Below are positions 30,285 to 38,525 of a stretch of 64,000 bases of DNA, piece by piece. Below the pieces are notes generated by a model. The model ran no database searches and was not told the origin of the DNA. It saw nothing but the letters and a program-made list of their open reading frames with translations. Origin of the DNA: Saccharibacillus deserti. Lineage in GTDB: Bacteria > Bacillota > Bacilli > Paenibacillales > Paenibacillaceae. The position numbers and the translations under genes are program-made. The DNA is taken from assembly GCF_013618475.1 (NCBI RefSeq), contig NZ_JABJVN010000002.1, positions 868,001-932,000 on the forward strand, read 5' to 3'. Numbering within the stretch: position 1 is the stretch's first letter; each line of letters starts with the position of its first letter.

Positions 30285-31565
30285 ATGGAGCGCATTGTCT
30301 ACAAGCATCTGCAGGAAACGCTGTATTACGAAAAGCTGGACAACGGGCTTAGTGTCTATGTGCTGCCCAAGGAAGGATTTCAGAAGACATACGCAACCTT
30401 CTCGACCCGCTACGGCTCCGTCGACAACCGTTTCCGCGTGACGGGACAGGATGAACACCGCGTGCCGGACGGCATTGCCCATTTCCTGGAACACAAAGTA
30501 TTTGAAGAACCGGAAGGCGACGTGTTTTTGAAGTTTTCAACGCAGGGCGCTTCTTCCAACGCGTTTACCAGCTTCGACCAGACGACCTACCTGTTTTCCG
30601 CGACGGAAAAAATCGAAGAAAATCTGGAAACGCTCGTTAATTTCGTACAGAATCCTTACTTTACCGACGAGAACGTCGAAAAGGAAAAAGGAATCATCGG
30701 ACAGGAAATCCAGATGTATCAGGACAATCCCGACTGGCGTGTATACTACGGTCTGATAGAAGCGCTGTACAGCGTCCATCCGGTGCATATCGATATTGCG
30801 GGCACAATCGAGTCGATCAGCGAAATCACCAAAGAAACGCTTTATGCCTGCTATCATACGTTTTATCATCCGAGCAATATGCTGCTGTTCGTAGTGGGCG
30901 GCGTCGATCCGGAGAAGGTCATCGCGCAGGTAAAAGCCAATCAGGCCGCCAAAAATTACGGTCCGCAGGCGGAGATCGAGCGTTTCTTCGACCCGGAACC
31001 GGAGCAGGTGTCGCAGGAGCGCAAAGAACTGAATCTGCCCGTCTCGCTGCCGAAGTGCCTGTTCGGGTTCAAGGAAGCTGCACCGAAAGTGGACGGACCG
31101 GAACTGGTCAAGCTCGATCTGACGACAGAACTGATGCTGGACCTGCTGCTCGGCAGCAGTACGCCGCTGTATCAGAAATTGTACGACGAAGCGCTGATTA
31201 CCGACGGTTTCGGCGGGGACTTCCGGGCAACGCCGGAATATGCGTTTTCGGTGATCGGGGGCGACACGCGCGATCCCGAACTGCTGATGGACCGGATTCG
31301 CGAAGAATCGGAACGTTTGTCGCAAAGCGGCTTTGAAGCGAAAGCGTTCGAACGGGCACGGAAAAAGAAAATCGGCGGCTATCTGCGGATGCTCAATTCC
31401 CCGGAAAGTATCGCTCACGAGTTTACCCGATACAAGTTCCGCGGCGGCGATCTGTTTGCCGTATTGGAGATTTACGAGAATATGACCTTGGAAGAAGTGA
31501 ACGCTCGGCTGCGCGAACACGTACGTTGGGATCGGCGCTCCGTATCCGTCGTAAAAGGCGCATGA
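30285..31565 (+). CDS. ymfH: M16-family zinc peptidase YmfH (EF-P modification associated)
   Basis: A 426-residue M16 peptidase with an intact inverted zinc motif HFLEH near residue 65 and the downstream glutamate in GIIGQEIQMYQDNPDW. It begins three bases after ymfF ends and its stop overlaps the ymfI start in ATGA, so the three proteins are probably made together. The likely partnership with catalytically dead YmfF resembles two-subunit M16 enzymes. In B. subtilis-type systems this trio is tied to maturation of the elongation factor P side chain. The substrate is not evident from sequence. Confidence 0.92.
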   Translation: MERIVYKHLQETLYYEKLDNGLSVYVLPKEGFQKTYATFSTRYGSVDNRFRVTGQDEHRVPDGIAHFLEHKVFEEPEGDVFLKFSTQGASSNAFTSFDQTTYLFSATEKIEENLETLVNFVQNPYFTDENVEKEKGIIGQEIQMYQDNPDWRVYYGLIEALYSVHPVHIDIAGTIESISEITKETLYACYHTFYHPSNMLLFVVGGVDPEKVIAQVKANQAAKNYGPQAEIERFFDPEPEQVSQERKELNLPVSLPKCLFGFKEAAPKVDGPELVKLDLTTELMLDLLLGSSTPLYQKLYDEALITDGFGGDFRATPEYAFSVIGGDTRDPELLMDRIREESERLSQSGFEAKAFERARKKKIGGYLRMLNSPESIAHEFTRYKFRGGDLFAVLEIYENMTLEEVNARLREHVRWDRRSVSVVKGA

Positions 31566-32341
31566 TGACGGACGGGGAAAAAAGAGCCGGCCGGCGCAAG
31601 CCGTCCGGCACGGCCGTCCTCGTAACCGGTGCGTCCGGAGGCATTGGCTCGGCGATCGCCGAGCGTTTTGCCGCGGACGGGTGCCGGGTTGCGCTTCATT
31701 ATTCTTCATCGGCAGAAGCCGTGCGCGCGGCGGCGGATCGCTGTGCATCGCTTGGTGCGGCCGAAGTGCTGACGGCACGCGCGGATGTACGCAGCAGAGA
31801 GCAGGTCCTGCGGATGCGCGACGAACTCAAATCGGCGGGTTTTGTCCCCGATGTGCTCGTCAACAATGCCGGGGTATCGCATTACGGTATGCTATGCGAT
31901 GTGACGGATGAAGAATGGGACCAAGTGATGGATATCAATCTCAAAGGCACTTTTTTGTGTACCCAGGCTTTTATGGGAGAAATGGTTGCGCGGAAATTCG
32001 GAAGAATTATCAATATTTCGTCGGTGTGGGGGCTGACCGGCGCTTCATGCGAAGTGGTCTACTCGGCAGCCAAAGGAGGAATCAACGCCTTTACCAAGGC
32101 GCTTGCCAAAGAACTCGCCCTGTCGGGCGTTTCGGTAAATGCGGTGGCTCCCGGAGCCGTCCGGACGGCTATGCTGGGCACCTTGTCTTCGGAAGAATTG
32201 GCGGCTTTGGCGGAAGACATACCGGTCGGCCGATTGGCCGAACCGCGCGAGATTGCCGAAACGGTCCGGTTCCTGTCGCTTCCGGAATCTTCTTACATGA
32301 CCGGGCAGATTCTGAGCCCGAACGGCGGATGGGTCACCTAG
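31562..32341 (+). CDS. ymfI: SDR-family oxidoreductase YmfI, EF-P 5-aminopentanone reductase
   Basis: A 259-residue short-chain dehydrogenase. The nucleotide motif TGASGGIG lies near residue 25, NNAGVSHYG near residue 103, the catalytic serine in NISSVWG and the YSAAKGG tyrosine/lysine pair near residues 166-170. In B. subtilis YmfI reduces the 5-aminopentanone on Lys32 of EF-P to 5-aminopentanol. General fabG-type activity cannot be excluded by sequence alone, but coupling to ymfFH strongly supports the EF-P role. The ATG at 31562 overlaps the ymfH stop; an upstream in-frame TTG at 31526 lies inside ymfH. Confidence 0.88.
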   Translation: MMTDGEKRAGRRKPSGTAVLVTGASGGIGSAIAERFAADGCRVALHYSSSAEAVRAAADRCASLGAAEVLTARADVRSREQVLRMRDELKSAGFVPDVLVNNAGVSHYGMLCDVTDEEWDQVMDINLKGTFLCTQAFMGEMVARKFGRIINISSVWGLTGASCEVVYSAAKGGINAFTKALAKELALSGVSVNAVAPGAVRTAMLGTLSSEELAALAEDIPVGRLAEPREIAETVRFLSLPESSYMTGQILSPNGGWVT

Positions 32342-32390
32342 GTCAGAAGAAGCCGATCTGCGGCTTCGTGAAAGATGAAGAATCTGTTTC

Positions 32391-32419
32391 TTGCGTTTAA
32401 ACGGCATTTTTAATATCAT
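32391..32419 (+). promoter_or_regulatory. Candidate promoter for the DUF3388 gene
   Basis: TTGCGT (32391-32396) and TATCAT (32414-32419) are separated by 17 bases. A short hairpin, GAAGCCG/CGGCTTC, lies upstream near 32347-32367 and may end the ymfFHI transcript weakly. Confidence 0.5.
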
Positions 32420-32496
32420 TAGACGAAGGTTACAGCCCAAAGATCAGTTTCGCTTCGAGCTTTAAAATTGCGGGGCACGCGGAAGAGAGATGGATC

Positions 32497-33264
32497 ATGG
32501 AAACCAAACAATGGTATATGGAATATCGCATACATAAGAATAGGCCGGGTCTTCTCGGAGATATCGCGTCGATTCTGGGGATGCTGGAAGTTAATATCAT
32601 TACGATCAACGGCGTGGAAGGCCGGACGCGGGGGATGCTGCTCGAAACGACGGACGACGAGAAAATCCAGCTGCTGGGCGCCATGCTCAAAAAAGTCGAC
32701 AGTGTCACGGTGACCGCTCTGCGTCCGCCGAAGCTGGTCGATATTTTGGCGGTGCGCCACGGCAGATATATCGAGCGTGATTCGGACGACCGGAAGACGT
32801 TCCGTTTTACGCGCGACGAACTCGGTCTGCTGGTTGATTTTCTGGGCGAACTTTTCAAGCGCGAAGGCAACCAGGTGATCGGTTTGCGGGGGATGCCGCG
32901 TGTGGGCAAGACCGAATCGATTATCGCGGGCAGCGTCTGTGCCATGAAGCACTGGACGTTCGTTTCGTCGACGCTTCTTCGTCAAACGGTGCGCAACCAG
33001 ATGTCCGAGGAAGAAATGAATCCCAATAACGTTTTTATTATCGACGGAATTGTCAGCACCATCCGGTCGAACGAAAAGCACTACCAGCTGTTGAAAGAAA
33101 TCATGGCGATGCCGTGCACGAAAGTGATCGAGCATCCGGATATTTTCATGCGCGAATCGGAGTACGATCACTCCCAGTTCGACATGATTATCGAGCTGCG
33201 AAGCACGCCGGATGAAGAAATCATTTACGACACGTTCGCTACGAGCTATACCGACGATATTTAA
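32497..33264 (+). CDS. ymfK: DUF3388 protein (YmfK family) with ACT-like and P-loop-like parts
   Basis: A 255-residue protein of unknown function. The first 80 residues look like an ACT domain (HKNRPGLLGDIASILGMLEV), a fold that usually senses small ligands such as amino acids. Residues of about 125-255 resemble a P-loop region: GLRGMPRVGKTESI fits Walker A, and NNVFIIDGIVST fits Walker B. The position between ymfI and rodZ matches ymfK in Bacillus; the small ymfJ (DUF3243) gene normally in between is missing. Nucleotide binding is an inference from motif resemblance. Confidence 0.85.
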   Translation: METKQWYMEYRIHKNRPGLLGDIASILGMLEVNIITINGVEGRTRGMLLETTDDEKIQLLGAMLKKVDSVTVTALRPPKLVDILAVRHGRYIERDSDDRKTFRFTRDELGLLVDFLGELFKREGNQVIGLRGMPRVGKTESIIAGSVCAMKHWTFVSSTLLRQTVRNQMSEEEMNPNNVFIIDGIVSTIRSNEKHYQLLKEIMAMPCTKVIEHPDIFMRESEYDHSQFDMIIELRSTPDEEIIYDTFATSYTDDI

Positions 33265-33326
33265 ATGCATTGGAGCGAACCGGACTGCCGGAAAGCTTTT
33301 GAATACAACGAGGAGGGATGAACGGA

Positions 33327-34433
33327 ATGTCCGATCTGGGACAACAGTTGAAGGACGCCCGTTTGCAAAAAGGGCTGTCGCTTGAAGATGTGCAGGAAAT
33401 GACCAAAATTCGTAAACGTTATTTGGAGGCGATCGAGCAGGGGGATTTCAAAGTTCTGCCGGGAAGCTTCTATGTACGGGCCTTTATCAAAACTTATGCG
33501 GAAGCGGTAGGACTCGATCCGGATGCCCTGCTGCAAAATCATCCCAAAGATGTGCCGGCGGCCGAGCCCGAAAGCGTCATGGAGCCGGTATTGACCAAAC
33601 GTTCCGCACGCACGGCAGCGGGAGCAGGCGGTGCAAGTGGCGGAGGCGGACGCGGTGAAGGCAGCAAAGGGCTGTCGACGGCGCTGATGTGGACTTTCCC
33701 GATCTTGATCTTGATCATTGTCGGAATCGTATACGTCAACAGCACCAAAGAAGATACGAAAGCGGGCGACGACAAATCGCCGGATACGACGGCAACGACG
33801 CAGCAGCCGGCGGACAAACCGGCGACAACGCCTGCCGAATCCGGTACGGCGGACGCTACGGGCGGCGGTGCACAGAGCCCGGCTGCAACGGATCCGGCTG
33901 CGGAAACAGAACCTCCGGCTTCGGAAACGGTAACGGATACGCCTCCTGCCGATCCGGCAGCGGAACCGGCAACAACGACCGAAACCGGAACAGAAACGGT
34001 CGAAGGTACCGAAGGCACCGGCGAAACTGCGCAGCCTGGCGATGCGGCAGCCGGTGAAGAAGGAACAGCCGGCGAGGAAGGCGCCGCCGGCGAAGAAGGA
34101 GCGGCCAATACGACCGGATCCACAATCGTGACGCCGGCGGGGCAGCAGGGCAAAACAACGGTATTCACTGCGCAGCCTGCCGCAGGCGGTTCGGTAAAGG
34201 TGACGATCAATGCAAGCGGCATGAGCTGGCTTGAAGTGTATCGCGGCAGTACAAGCGGCGAAAAACTTTACTACCAGAATACCAAGGAAGGCGAAGCCCT
34301 TACGTTCGATCTGGACGGTCAAGGCATGTATATCAAATCCGGTTATTCGCCGGTGACGGATATCCGCATCGACGGCCAACCGATTACGGACGGCAAAACG
34401 ACTTCCCGTTTCCAGATTAACCTGGCGAACTAA
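33327..34433 (+). CDS. rodZ: RodZ-like cell-shape protein with N-terminal HTH (YmfM)
   Basis: A 368-residue single-pass membrane protein. The cytoplasmic RodZ helix-turn-helix (residues 1-70, with GLSLEDVQEMTKIRKRYLEA) normally contacts MreB. A membrane helix lies near residues 117-135 (WTFPILILIIVGIVYV). A linker of about 150 residues rich in Thr, Pro, Ala and Glu includes a short tandem repeat. The extracellular C-domain (about residues 275-368) matches DUF4115. The ATG at 33327 was preferred to that at 33318 because AGGAGGG directly abuts the latter. It precedes yajQ and pgsA. Confidence 0.9.
   Translation: MSDLGQQLKDARLQKGLSLEDVQEMTKIRKRYLEAIEQGDFKVLPGSFYVRAFIKTYAEAVGLDPDALLQNHPKDVPAAEPESVMEPVLTKRSARTAAGAGGASGGGGRGEGSKGLSTALMWTFPILILIIVGIVYVNSTKEDTKAGDDKSPDTTATTQQPADKPATTPAESGTADATGGGAQSPAATDPAAETEPPASETVTDTPPADPAAEPATTTETGTETVEGTEGTGETAQPGDAAAGEEGTAGEEGAAGEEGAANTTGSTIVTPAGQQGKTTVFTAQPAAGGSVKVTINASGMSWLEVYRGSTSGEKLYYQNTKEGEALTFDLDGQGMYIKSGYSPVTDIRIDGQPITDGKTTSRFQINLAN
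34050..34103 (+). repeat. 18-base in-frame tandem repeat in rodZ
   Basis: Three consecutive 18-base units at 34050-34067, 34068-34085 and 34086-34103 encode the hexapeptide AGEEGT or AGEEGA in the extracellular linker. The units differ mostly at third codon positions. Such repeats tend to vary in copy number between strains. Confidence 0.7.
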
Positions 34434-34473
34434 GGATTCGTTCAAATTACGTTACCCGAAAGGAAGAGGAATC

Positions 34474-34965
34474 GTGGCTTCTGAAAATTCAATGGATATC
34501 GTATCCAAAATGGATATGCAAGAACTCAAAAACGCAATCGATCAGGCGGAACGCGAAATCGCCAGCCGATTCGATTTCAAAGGAACCCAAACCAGTTTCG
34601 ACCTCGACAAGGACTCGTTGACGATTGTCTCCGACGACGAGTACAAACTGGGCGCGGTCATCGATGTTCTTCAATCCAAAATGATCAAGCGCGGCGTACC
34701 GTTCAAAAATCTGGACTTTGGCAAAATCGAGTCCGCGTCGCTGAACACCGTACGTCAAAAGTTGGGGCTTAAATCCGGAATCGAATCCGACAGCTCCAAA
34801 AAAATCAATACGCTGATTCGCGATTCCAAGCTCAAAGTGAAAAGTCAGATCCAAGGCGACCAGATCCGGGTCACTTCGAAGAGCCGGGACGACCTGCAGG
34901 CCGTTATGAAACTGCTGCGGGAAGCCGATCTTCCGATCGAACTTCAGTTTACCAATTTCAAATAA
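34474..34965 (+). CDS. yajQ: YajQ-family cyclic-dinucleotide/nucleic acid-binding protein
   Basis: A 163-residue protein of the UPF0234/YajQ family with two ferredoxin-like halves. Signature parts are NAIDQAEREIASRFDFKG at the start, KNLDFGKIESAS in the middle and DQIRVTSKSRDDLQ near the end. Some homologues bind cyclic di-GMP; others were reported to bind tRNA or GTP, so the ligand here is open. The GTG at 34474 follows AAGGAAGAGGA. It is followed by its own terminator. Confidence 0.9.
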   Translation: MASENSMDIVSKMDMQELKNAIDQAEREIASRFDFKGTQTSFDLDKDSLTIVSDDEYKLGAVIDVLQSKMIKRGVPFKNLDFGKIESASLNTVRQKLGLKSGIESDSSKKINTLIRDSKLKVKSQIQGDQIRVTSKSRDDLQAVMKLLREADLPIELQFTNFK

Positions 34966-34981
34966 GCGGCATGTTCCGCGC

Positions 34982-35020
34982 ATACCCTTCGTTCCTTTTT
35001 TGGAAGCGAAGGGTATTTTT
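34982..35020 (+). terminator. Rho-independent terminator after yajQ
   Basis: ATACCCTTCG (34982-34991) pairs with CGAAGGGTAT (35007-35016), with weaker inner pairing of TTCC and GGAA, followed by a T run. Confidence 0.85.
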
Positions 35021-35048
35021 GTGGGCACAGCCGCAGGCGGCAGACGTT

Positions 35049-35077
35049 TTGACACCCAAACTTTCGGATATTATACT
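35049..35077 (+). promoter_or_regulatory. Strong SigA-type promoter of pgsA-cinA
   Basis: A perfect TTGACA (35049-35054) is separated by 17 bases from TATACT (35072-35077). Transcription would begin near 35084, about 50 bases before pgsA. Confidence 0.85.
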
Positions 35078-35133
35078 TGTAAGGTTGAAGAGAAAAACGA
35101 GTTACCACTCGATCGGAAGGAATGGATGGATAA

Positions 35134-35715
35134 ATGAATCTTCCCAATCGTATTACAATGAGCCGAATCTTTCTGATTCCGGTGATGATGGTCTTCCTTC
35201 TGGCCGACCTGCCTTTTCTGCCGGAGCCGATCGTCTGGCAGGGAGTGGAGCTGGAATGGGGGCAGTTGATCGCCTGCATCGTGTTTGTAATCGCATCGTG
35301 TACGGATGGCATCGACGGTTACATTGCGCGCAGCCGAAATCTGGTGACCAACCTCGGCAAATTGTTGGATCCGCTTGCGGATAAGCTGCTCGTCTCCGCG
35401 GCGTTTATCTCGCTGGTACAGATGGATAAGCTGGCCGCCTGGATGGCGATTGTCATCATCAGCCGCGAGTTTGCCGTAACCGGGCTCCGCCAGATCGCTT
35501 TGCTTGACGGAGCCGTGATGGCCGCAGGAGCCGGCGGCAAGATCAAGACCGTTCTGCAGATCGTAGCCATTACCCTGCTTCTGCTTAACAATCTGCCTTT
35601 CGAAATTTGGGGGATTCCTGCCGACACGATCTTTGTCTGGGCAGCCGTCCTGGTAACGGTCTACTCGGGCGTGGATTATTTTGTCCGCAACCGCAAGCTT
35701 TTGAAAAGCGCTTAA
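35134..35715 (+). CDS. pgsA: CDP-diacylglycerol-glycerol-3-phosphate 3-phosphatidyltransferase
   Basis: A 193-residue integral membrane enzyme making phosphatidylglycerol phosphate, the first step to phosphatidylglycerol and cardiolipin. The CDP-alcohol phosphotransferase signature runs from TDGIDGYIARSR to GKLLDPLADKLL (about residues 48-76), with the four metal-binding aspartates. The start MNLPNRITMSRI is typical. Hydrophobic helices follow to the C-terminus. It has its own strong promoter and lies 46 bases before cinA. Confidence 0.97.
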   Translation: MNLPNRITMSRIFLIPVMMVFLLADLPFLPEPIVWQGVELEWGQLIACIVFVIASCTDGIDGYIARSRNLVTNLGKLLDPLADKLLVSAAFISLVQMDKLAAWMAIVIISREFAVTGLRQIALLDGAVMAAGAGGKIKTVLQIVAITLLLLNNLPFEIWGIPADTIFVWAAVLVTVYSGVDYFVRNRKLLKSA

Positions 35716-35761
35716 GCAGGCCGATTCTTTTCCCTATTCTGGATATGGAGTGTGAGGCACA

Positions 35762-37027
35762 GTGAAAGCCGAAATTATTGCCGTAGGTACCGAACTTCTG
35801 CTTGGCCAAATTGTAAATACCAATGCGCAGTATCTGTCTCAGGAATTGGCATCGCTGGGAATCGACGTTTATTTCCAGACGGTCGTCGGAGACAACAAAG
35901 AACGTCTCAAGCAGGCGATTCGGCAGGCCGAGCAGCGTGCGGATGTGCTGGTGTTCTCCGGAGGGATCGGGCCCACGCAGGACGATTTGACCAAGGATAC
36001 CCTGGCCGAAACGTTGGGACTTGAACTTCGTACGGACCGTCCTTCAATGGACAAGATCACCGAATTCTTCGCGGACCGCGGAATCGAGATGACCGACAAC
36101 AACAAACGGCAGGCGCTTGTCATCGACGGATGTACTCCCCTGCCCAACTCGACAGGGCTAGCGGTAGGCGTGGCTATCAGCCGGGAGGGGCATCATTATA
36201 TTGTTCTTCCCGGACCTCCGAGCGAACTTAAGCCGATGTTCGAGAACGAAGCCAAACCTTGGCTGCTCCATCAAGTCCTGACCGACGAATTGCCGCTGTA
36301 CTCGAGAATTCTGAAATTTGCGGGAATCGGCGAATCCGCGCTCGAAGACAAACTGCTCGATCTGATCGATACGCAGACCGATCCTACGATCGCTCCTTAT
36401 GCGAAAGAAGGAGAGGTGGCGATCCGTTTGTCCACCAAAGCGGAAAATATTCAGGAAGCCAACCATAAGCTGAACTCGTTGGAAGTCCAGATCCAGAGCC
36501 GGCTCGTGGAGCATATGTATGCGAGCGAGGATGTGCCGATCGAAGAGACGGTTGTCAAAATGATGGCGGATCTAGGTCTGACCGTGAGCGCCGCCGAGAG
36601 CTGCACGGGCGGAATGGTGATGCAGAGCCTGACGACGATTCCCGGCAGCGCAGCAATGCTTAGAGGCGGGATCGTCTGTTATTCCAACGAGATGAAGGAA
36701 AAGCTGCTGAACGTCCCCCATGACTATCTGGAGGGCATAGACGCACCGGGTGCGGTAAGCCGGGAAGTTGCCGAAGTACTGGCCGAGCAGGTCCGGATGA
36801 TTACCGACACGGATTACGGTCTGGCCGTTACCGGGGTAGCCGGACCGGGTTATTCCGAACGCAAGCCGGTAGGGCTCGTCTACGTGGCGATCGCCGAGCG
36901 GGAAGGCGAGACGGAAGTGTTCGAACTGCGAATCAAAGGCAACCGCGATACCATTCGCAAACGTTCCACCAAGACGCTGCTCTACCGGCTGTGGCAAAGG
37001 CTTGTACAGGCCGAGAAGCAGCAGTGA
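35762..37027 (+). CDS. cinA: CinA-family competence/damage-inducible protein, nicotinamide-nucleotide amidase
   Basis: A 421-residue protein with an N-terminal MoaB/MogA-like domain (MKAEIIAVGTELLLGQIVNT, then FSGGIGPTQDDLTKD) and a C-terminal amidase domain (about residues 255-421) beginning near TVSAAESCTGGM with the catalytic serine. The amidase part recycles nicotinamide mononucleotide to nicotinate mononucleotide in characterised homologues; the N-domain is an ADP-ribose pyrophosphatase in some. The GTG at 35762 follows GGAGTGTGAGG. It sits before recA as in Bacillus. Confidence 0.95.
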   Translation: MKAEIIAVGTELLLGQIVNTNAQYLSQELASLGIDVYFQTVVGDNKERLKQAIRQAEQRADVLVFSGGIGPTQDDLTKDTLAETLGLELRTDRPSMDKITEFFADRGIEMTDNNKRQALVIDGCTPLPNSTGLAVGVAISREGHHYIVLPGPPSELKPMFENEAKPWLLHQVLTDELPLYSRILKFAGIGESALEDKLLDLIDTQTDPTIAPYAKEGEVAIRLSTKAENIQEANHKLNSLEVQIQSRLVEHMYASEDVPIEETVVKMMADLGLTVSAAESCTGGMVMQSLTTIPGSAAMLRGGIVCYSNEMKEKLLNVPHDYLEGIDAPGAVSREVAEVLAEQVRMITDTDYGLAVTGVAGPGYSERKPVGLVYVAIAEREGETEVFELRIKGNRDTIRKRSTKTLLYRLWQRLVQAEKQQ

Positions 37028-37098
37028 CCGCCTTCTCCCGCCGCAGGAACGGGTCGGAGATCGACGTTTAAGCGCAGGCTTCGGCAGGCGCTTTTCGT

Positions 37099-37127
37099 TT
37101 GACCCTAATTACATTTTTAGGTATAAT
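37099..37127 (+). promoter_or_regulatory. Orphan promoter between cinA and recA
   Basis: TTGACC (37099-37104) and a perfect TATAAT (37122-37127) lie 17 bases apart. A strong terminator begins only 15 bases downstream of the -10 box, so the transcript would be about 40-45 bases unless the terminator is read through. Confidence 0.75.
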
Positions 37128-37141
37128 AGAAGGACGGAAGA

Positions 37142-37177
37142 ACCGTGGCGATACCAGAGACTCGCCGCGGTTTTTTT
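37142..37177 (+). terminator. Rho-independent terminator between cinA and recA
   Basis: ACCGTGGCGA (37142-37151) pairs with TCGCCGCGGT (37162-37171) with one G-U pair and a ten-base loop, followed by seven T residues. It can end cinA transcription as well as the short transcript from the promoter just upstream. Confidence 0.85.
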
Positions 37178-37245
37178 GTGGAATGGGGGGCTTTTTTACA
37201 ACAAAAAGCCGCTTGGCCGGGTATCTGGGATGTTCGCAAAAAATA

Positions 37246-37259
37246 CGAATGTATGTTCG
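37246..37259 (+). promoter_or_regulatory. SOS (LexA/DinR) operator upstream of recA
   Basis: CGAATGTATGTTCG matches the Gram-positive SOS box CGAAC-N4-GTTCG at all specified positions except one (T for C in the fifth base). It lies just upstream of the recA -35 box, a suitable place for LexA repression. Confidence 0.8.
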
Positions 37260-37268
37260 AAAAAAGGC

Positions 37269-37297
37269 TTGGCAAACCCGTCTAAAAGCGTTATGAT
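37269..37297 (+). promoter_or_regulatory. recA promoter
   Basis: TTGGCA (37269-37274) and TATGAT (37292-37297) are separated by 17 bases, immediately downstream of the SOS box and about 48 bases before the recA start. Confidence 0.8.
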
Positions 37298-37344
37298 AGA
37301 GGTACGAAAGACGTACAAAACCAATAGATAAGGGTGTGGATATA

Positions 37345-38406
37345 TTGTCAGATCGTCGTGCTGCGCTGGATATGGCGCTTCGCCAAATAGAGAAACAATT
37401 CGGAAAAGGTTCCATTATGAAACTCGGGGAATCGACGCATATGAATGTCGAAGTAGTACCGAGCGGTTCGATCGCATTGGACGTGGCACTTGGAACAGGC
37501 GGAATGCCGCGCGGCCGTATTATCGAAATTTACGGACCGGAATCTTCCGGTAAAACGACGGTTGCGCTGCACGCGGTAGCCGAAGTTCAAAAAGCAGGCG
37601 GTCAAGCGGCGTTTATCGATGCCGAGCATGCCCTCGATCCTAAATATGCCCGTAACCTGGGTGTCAACGTCGATGAGCTGCTGCTGTCCCAGCCGGATAC
37701 CGGCGAACAAGGTCTGGAAATCGCCGAGGCGCTTGTACGCAGCGGCGCGGTCGATATCATCGTTATCGACTCCGTAGCGGCTCTCGTACCAAAAGCGGAA
37801 ATCGAAGGCGAAATGGGCGACTCCCACGTGGGTCTGCAGGCTCGTCTGATGTCTCAGGCTCTCCGTAAGCTTTCGGGCGCGATCAGCAAATCGAATACGA
37901 TCGCGATCTTCATTAACCAGCTGCGCGAGAAAATCGGCGTGATGTTCGGCAACCCGGAAACTACGCCGGGCGGACGCGCACTGAAATTCTATTCGACTGT
38001 ACGTCTTGATGTGCGCCGGATCGAGTCCATCAAGATGGGCAACGACATCGTGGGTAACCGTACGCGTATCAAAGTCGTGAAGAACAAAGTAGCACCTCCG
38101 TTCAAACAAGCCGAAGTGGATATCATGTACGGAGAAGGCATTTCCAAAGAAGGCAGCCTTATCGATATGGGAACCGACATGGACATCGTAGAAAAAAGCG
38201 GTGCTTGGTATTCCTATTCGGGCGAACGCCTTGGTCAAGGTCGCGAGAATGCCAAACAATTCTTGAAAGACCACAAAGAAATCGCAATTGCGATCGAAAC
38301 CAAGATTCGGGAAGCCAGCAATCTGGTAACCATGATTGAAGCTCCATCGGAGAGCGACAAGAAGGCCGAAGAATTGGAAGAGAGCGAACTTCTGGAACTC
38401 GAATAA
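37345..38406 (+). CDS. recA: Recombinase RecA
   Basis: A 353-residue DNA strand-exchange ATPase that also triggers LexA self-cleavage. Walker [10 protein letters not shown] lies near residue 65, Walker [12 protein letters not shown] near residue 136, loop L1 around [16 protein letters not shown] and loop L2 around [15 protein letters not shown]. The TTG at 37345 was chosen because the protein then begins [16 protein letters not shown], as in Bacillus RecA, and AAGGGTG is correctly spaced; a GTG at 37336 falls inside the ribosome binding site. The C-terminal tail is acidic. It has its own SOS-type promoter and terminator. Confidence 0.99.
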   Translation: MSDRRAALDMALRQIEKQFGKGSIMKLGESTHMNVEVVPSGSIALDVALGTGGMPRGRIIEIYGPESSGKTTVALHAVAEVQKAGGQAAFIDAEHALDPKYARNLGVNVDELLLSQPDTGEQGLEIAEALVRSGAVDIIVIDSVAALVPKAEIEGEMGDSHVGLQARLMSQALRKLSGAISKSNTIAIFINQLREKIGVMFGNPETTPGGRALKFYSTVRLDVRRIESIKMGNDIVGNRTRIKVVKNKVAPPFKQAEVDIMYGEGISKEGSLIDMGTDMDIVEKSGAWYSYSGERLGQGRENAKQFLKDHKEIAIAIETKIREASNLVTMIEAPSESDKKAEELEESELLELE

Positions 38407-38439
38407 ATAAGGCTGCAAAGCCGATCTCATAAGTAGAAG

Positions 38440-38475
38440 AGTCCCGGCGCGCATGCGGCCGGGGCTTTTCTTTTT
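38440..38475 (+). terminator. Rho-independent terminator after recA
   Basis: AGTCCCGGC (38440-38448) pairs with GCCGGGGCT (38458-38466) including one G-U pair, followed by a T-rich run to 38475. Confidence 0.8.
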
Positions 38476-38525
38476 ACGGGCGATAAAGTCTTATCAAGTT
38501 GGATTGACAGAAAAGAGGGAGAACC

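Noticed and set aside
37002-37331. A 109-codon frame between cinA and recA
   Set aside because: It runs through a promoter, a terminator, the SOS box and the recA promoter; no ribosome binding site.
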